Positions 5,102 to 5,893 of a stretch of DNA of 5,893 nucleotides are shown here, piece after piece. Within the stretch, counting starts at the first letter, position 1. Each line of letters starts with the position of its first letter. Source of the DNA: an uncultured Eubacteriales bacterium (GTDB lineage Bacteria; Bacillota; Clostridia; Oscillospirales; Oscillospiraceae). The position numbers were made by a program, and so were the translations under genes. A model generated the notes under the pieces. The model had not been told where the DNA came from. It saw only the letters and a list, made by a program, of their open reading frames with translations, and did not search any database. Where the stretch lies: positions 1-5,893 of the forward strand of contig URPI01000133.1 in NCBI GenBank assembly GCA_900549705.1. The letters are read 5' to 3'.

Positions 5102-5893
5102 ATGAACTATGAAGCAAGACGGCAAAGCGTATTCGGCCAGATGGAAGACAATTCCCTGCTGATTCTGTATTCAGGAGAGGCACTGCACCGGAGCGCCGAT
5201 GCCTACTATCTTTTTGAAGAAAACAAGAATTTCTTCTATCTCACCGGTCTGCGCCGGGAGAACATGATTCTCCTCATGAAAAAGGCAGGGGGAAGCTGCA
5301 CTTCTATGCTGTTCATCGAGCAGGCAGACCCCAGCGCCGAGCGCTGGACGGGCAAGATGGTCACCGTCCCCGAAGCCAAGGAGATTTCCGGCATTGAGGA
5401 CGTGCGGTTTATTGACCGGTTTGAGCCGCTGCTGCAATATATGCTCACCGGCGGCGATTTTAAAGTGTGCTATTTTGACTGCCACCGCAACCGTCTGGGC
5501 GACCTGCCCGACTATAACCTGGTGAAGGCACAGCGGTTCCAGAAGGATTTCCCAGGCATCACCGTGCGGAACATCTGGCGGACGGTGGCATCACTGCGGA
5601 TGCAGAAGGACAGCGATGAGGTTGCAAAAATCTCCCAGGCCATTGAGGTGACAAGGCAAGGGCTGGAAGCCGTTATGTCCACCCTGACCCCCGGCATGAA
5701 GGAATATCAGGCACAGGCAAACTACGAGCACGTGCTGTACTACCAGGGCACGGAGGGTCCCTCCTTCCCCACCATCGCCGGAAGCGGCAAAAACGGCTGT
5801 ATGCTGCACTATGAAACCAACCGGGACACCTGCGCCGATGGCAGCCTCCTGCTGCTGGATTTGGGCTGCCGAGTGGACGGCTACTGCTCTGAC
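5102..5893 (+). CDS. Xaa-Pro aminopeptidase (aminopeptidase P, M24B family), 5' part
   Basis: Codes for the first 264 residues; the frame is open at the window end. Aminopeptidase P is a cytoplasmic metal-dependent enzyme that removes an N-terminal residue linked to proline, in peptide turnover. Residues about 1-130 form the AMP_N domain, with its hallmark FEENKNFFYLTGL (38-50). A helical link, including LRMQKDSDEVAKI (165-177), leads into the pita-bread catalytic fold. GSGKNGCMLHYETN (227-240) carries the conserved active-site His236. LLLLDLGCRVDGYCSD (249-264) supplies the first two metal-binding Asp, 253 and 264. The remaining His and two Glu ligands should lie beyond the window, in a full length of roughly 410-450 residues. 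The gene has its own promoter and ribosome site, so it is a separate unit from the double-CPxC gene. Leu/Ala-containing M24 relatives exist, but the AMP_N domain makes aminopeptidase P the clear choice. Confidence 0.95.
   Translation, partial: MNYEARRQSVFGQMEDNSLLILYSGEALHRSADAYYLFEENKNFFYLTGLRRENMILLMKKAGGSCTSMLFIEQADPSAERWTGKMVTVPEAKEISGIEDVRFIDRFEPLLQYMLTGGDFKVCYFDCHRNRLGDLPDYNLVKAQRFQKDFPGITVRNIWRTVASLRMQKDSDEVAKISQAIEVTRQGLEAVMSTLTPGMKEYQAQANYEHVLYYQGTEGPSFPTIAGSGKNGCMLHYETNRDTCADGSLLLLDLGCRVDGYCSD

Noticed and set aside
5171..5809. Minus-strand frames opposite the aminopeptidase P gene
   Set aside because: They are antisense shadows of a well-supported protein with conserved metal-binding residues.

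Overview
The window looks like chromosomal DNA of a moderately GC-rich Gram-positive anaerobe of the Clostridia, most likely an Oscillospiraceae-type gut bacterium. This is inferred from purine-rich Shine-Dalgarno sites, near-consensus sigma-A promoters, the protein styles, and a dispersed repeat of a kind I remember from that group (CCGCCCCTCATCAG next to a GCTTCCCCC/GGGGGAAGC hairpin). No 16S or other marker gene is present, so the taxonomy is tentative.

Layout. Positions 1-405 carry no credible gene. They hold two facing copies of the dispersed repeat and then a likely promoter region. A LysR-type regulator follows (406-1353, +) and ends at a strong hairpin terminator (1422-1463). Convergent to it is a two-gene minus-strand unit: a small helical protein of unknown function (3998-3759), then a UvrD/PcrA-like superfamily 1 helicase (3762-1462). 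The two overlap by four bases (ATGA). Divergent from that unit is a tRNA-Arg(CCU) gene (4077-4153, +) with a near-perfect promoter and its own AU-rich terminator. Next comes a gene for a double-CPxC protein (4224-5069, +) that resembles the double-CXXCG/Imm43-like group and appears to be frameshifted near its 3' end. Last is the 5' part of an aminopeptidase P (Xaa-Pro aminopeptidase) gene (5102 to window end, +), with its own promoter at 5043-5070.

How the parts fit. Only the small protein and the helicase show clear signs of joint expression: the overlap, the weak ribosome site of the helicase, and the shared orientation. They probably act together in DNA repair or transcription-coupled nucleic-acid handling. 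The LysR gene, the tRNA, the double-CPxC gene and the peptidase look like independent units with their own signals. No phage, transposase, CRISPR array or obvious new multigene system is visible. The most notable items are the structured repeat pair at 1-236, the duplicated C-terminal Tudor-like modules of the helicase with its coupled small partner, and the probable frameshift in the double-CPxC gene, whose excess tail contains the next gene's promoter.
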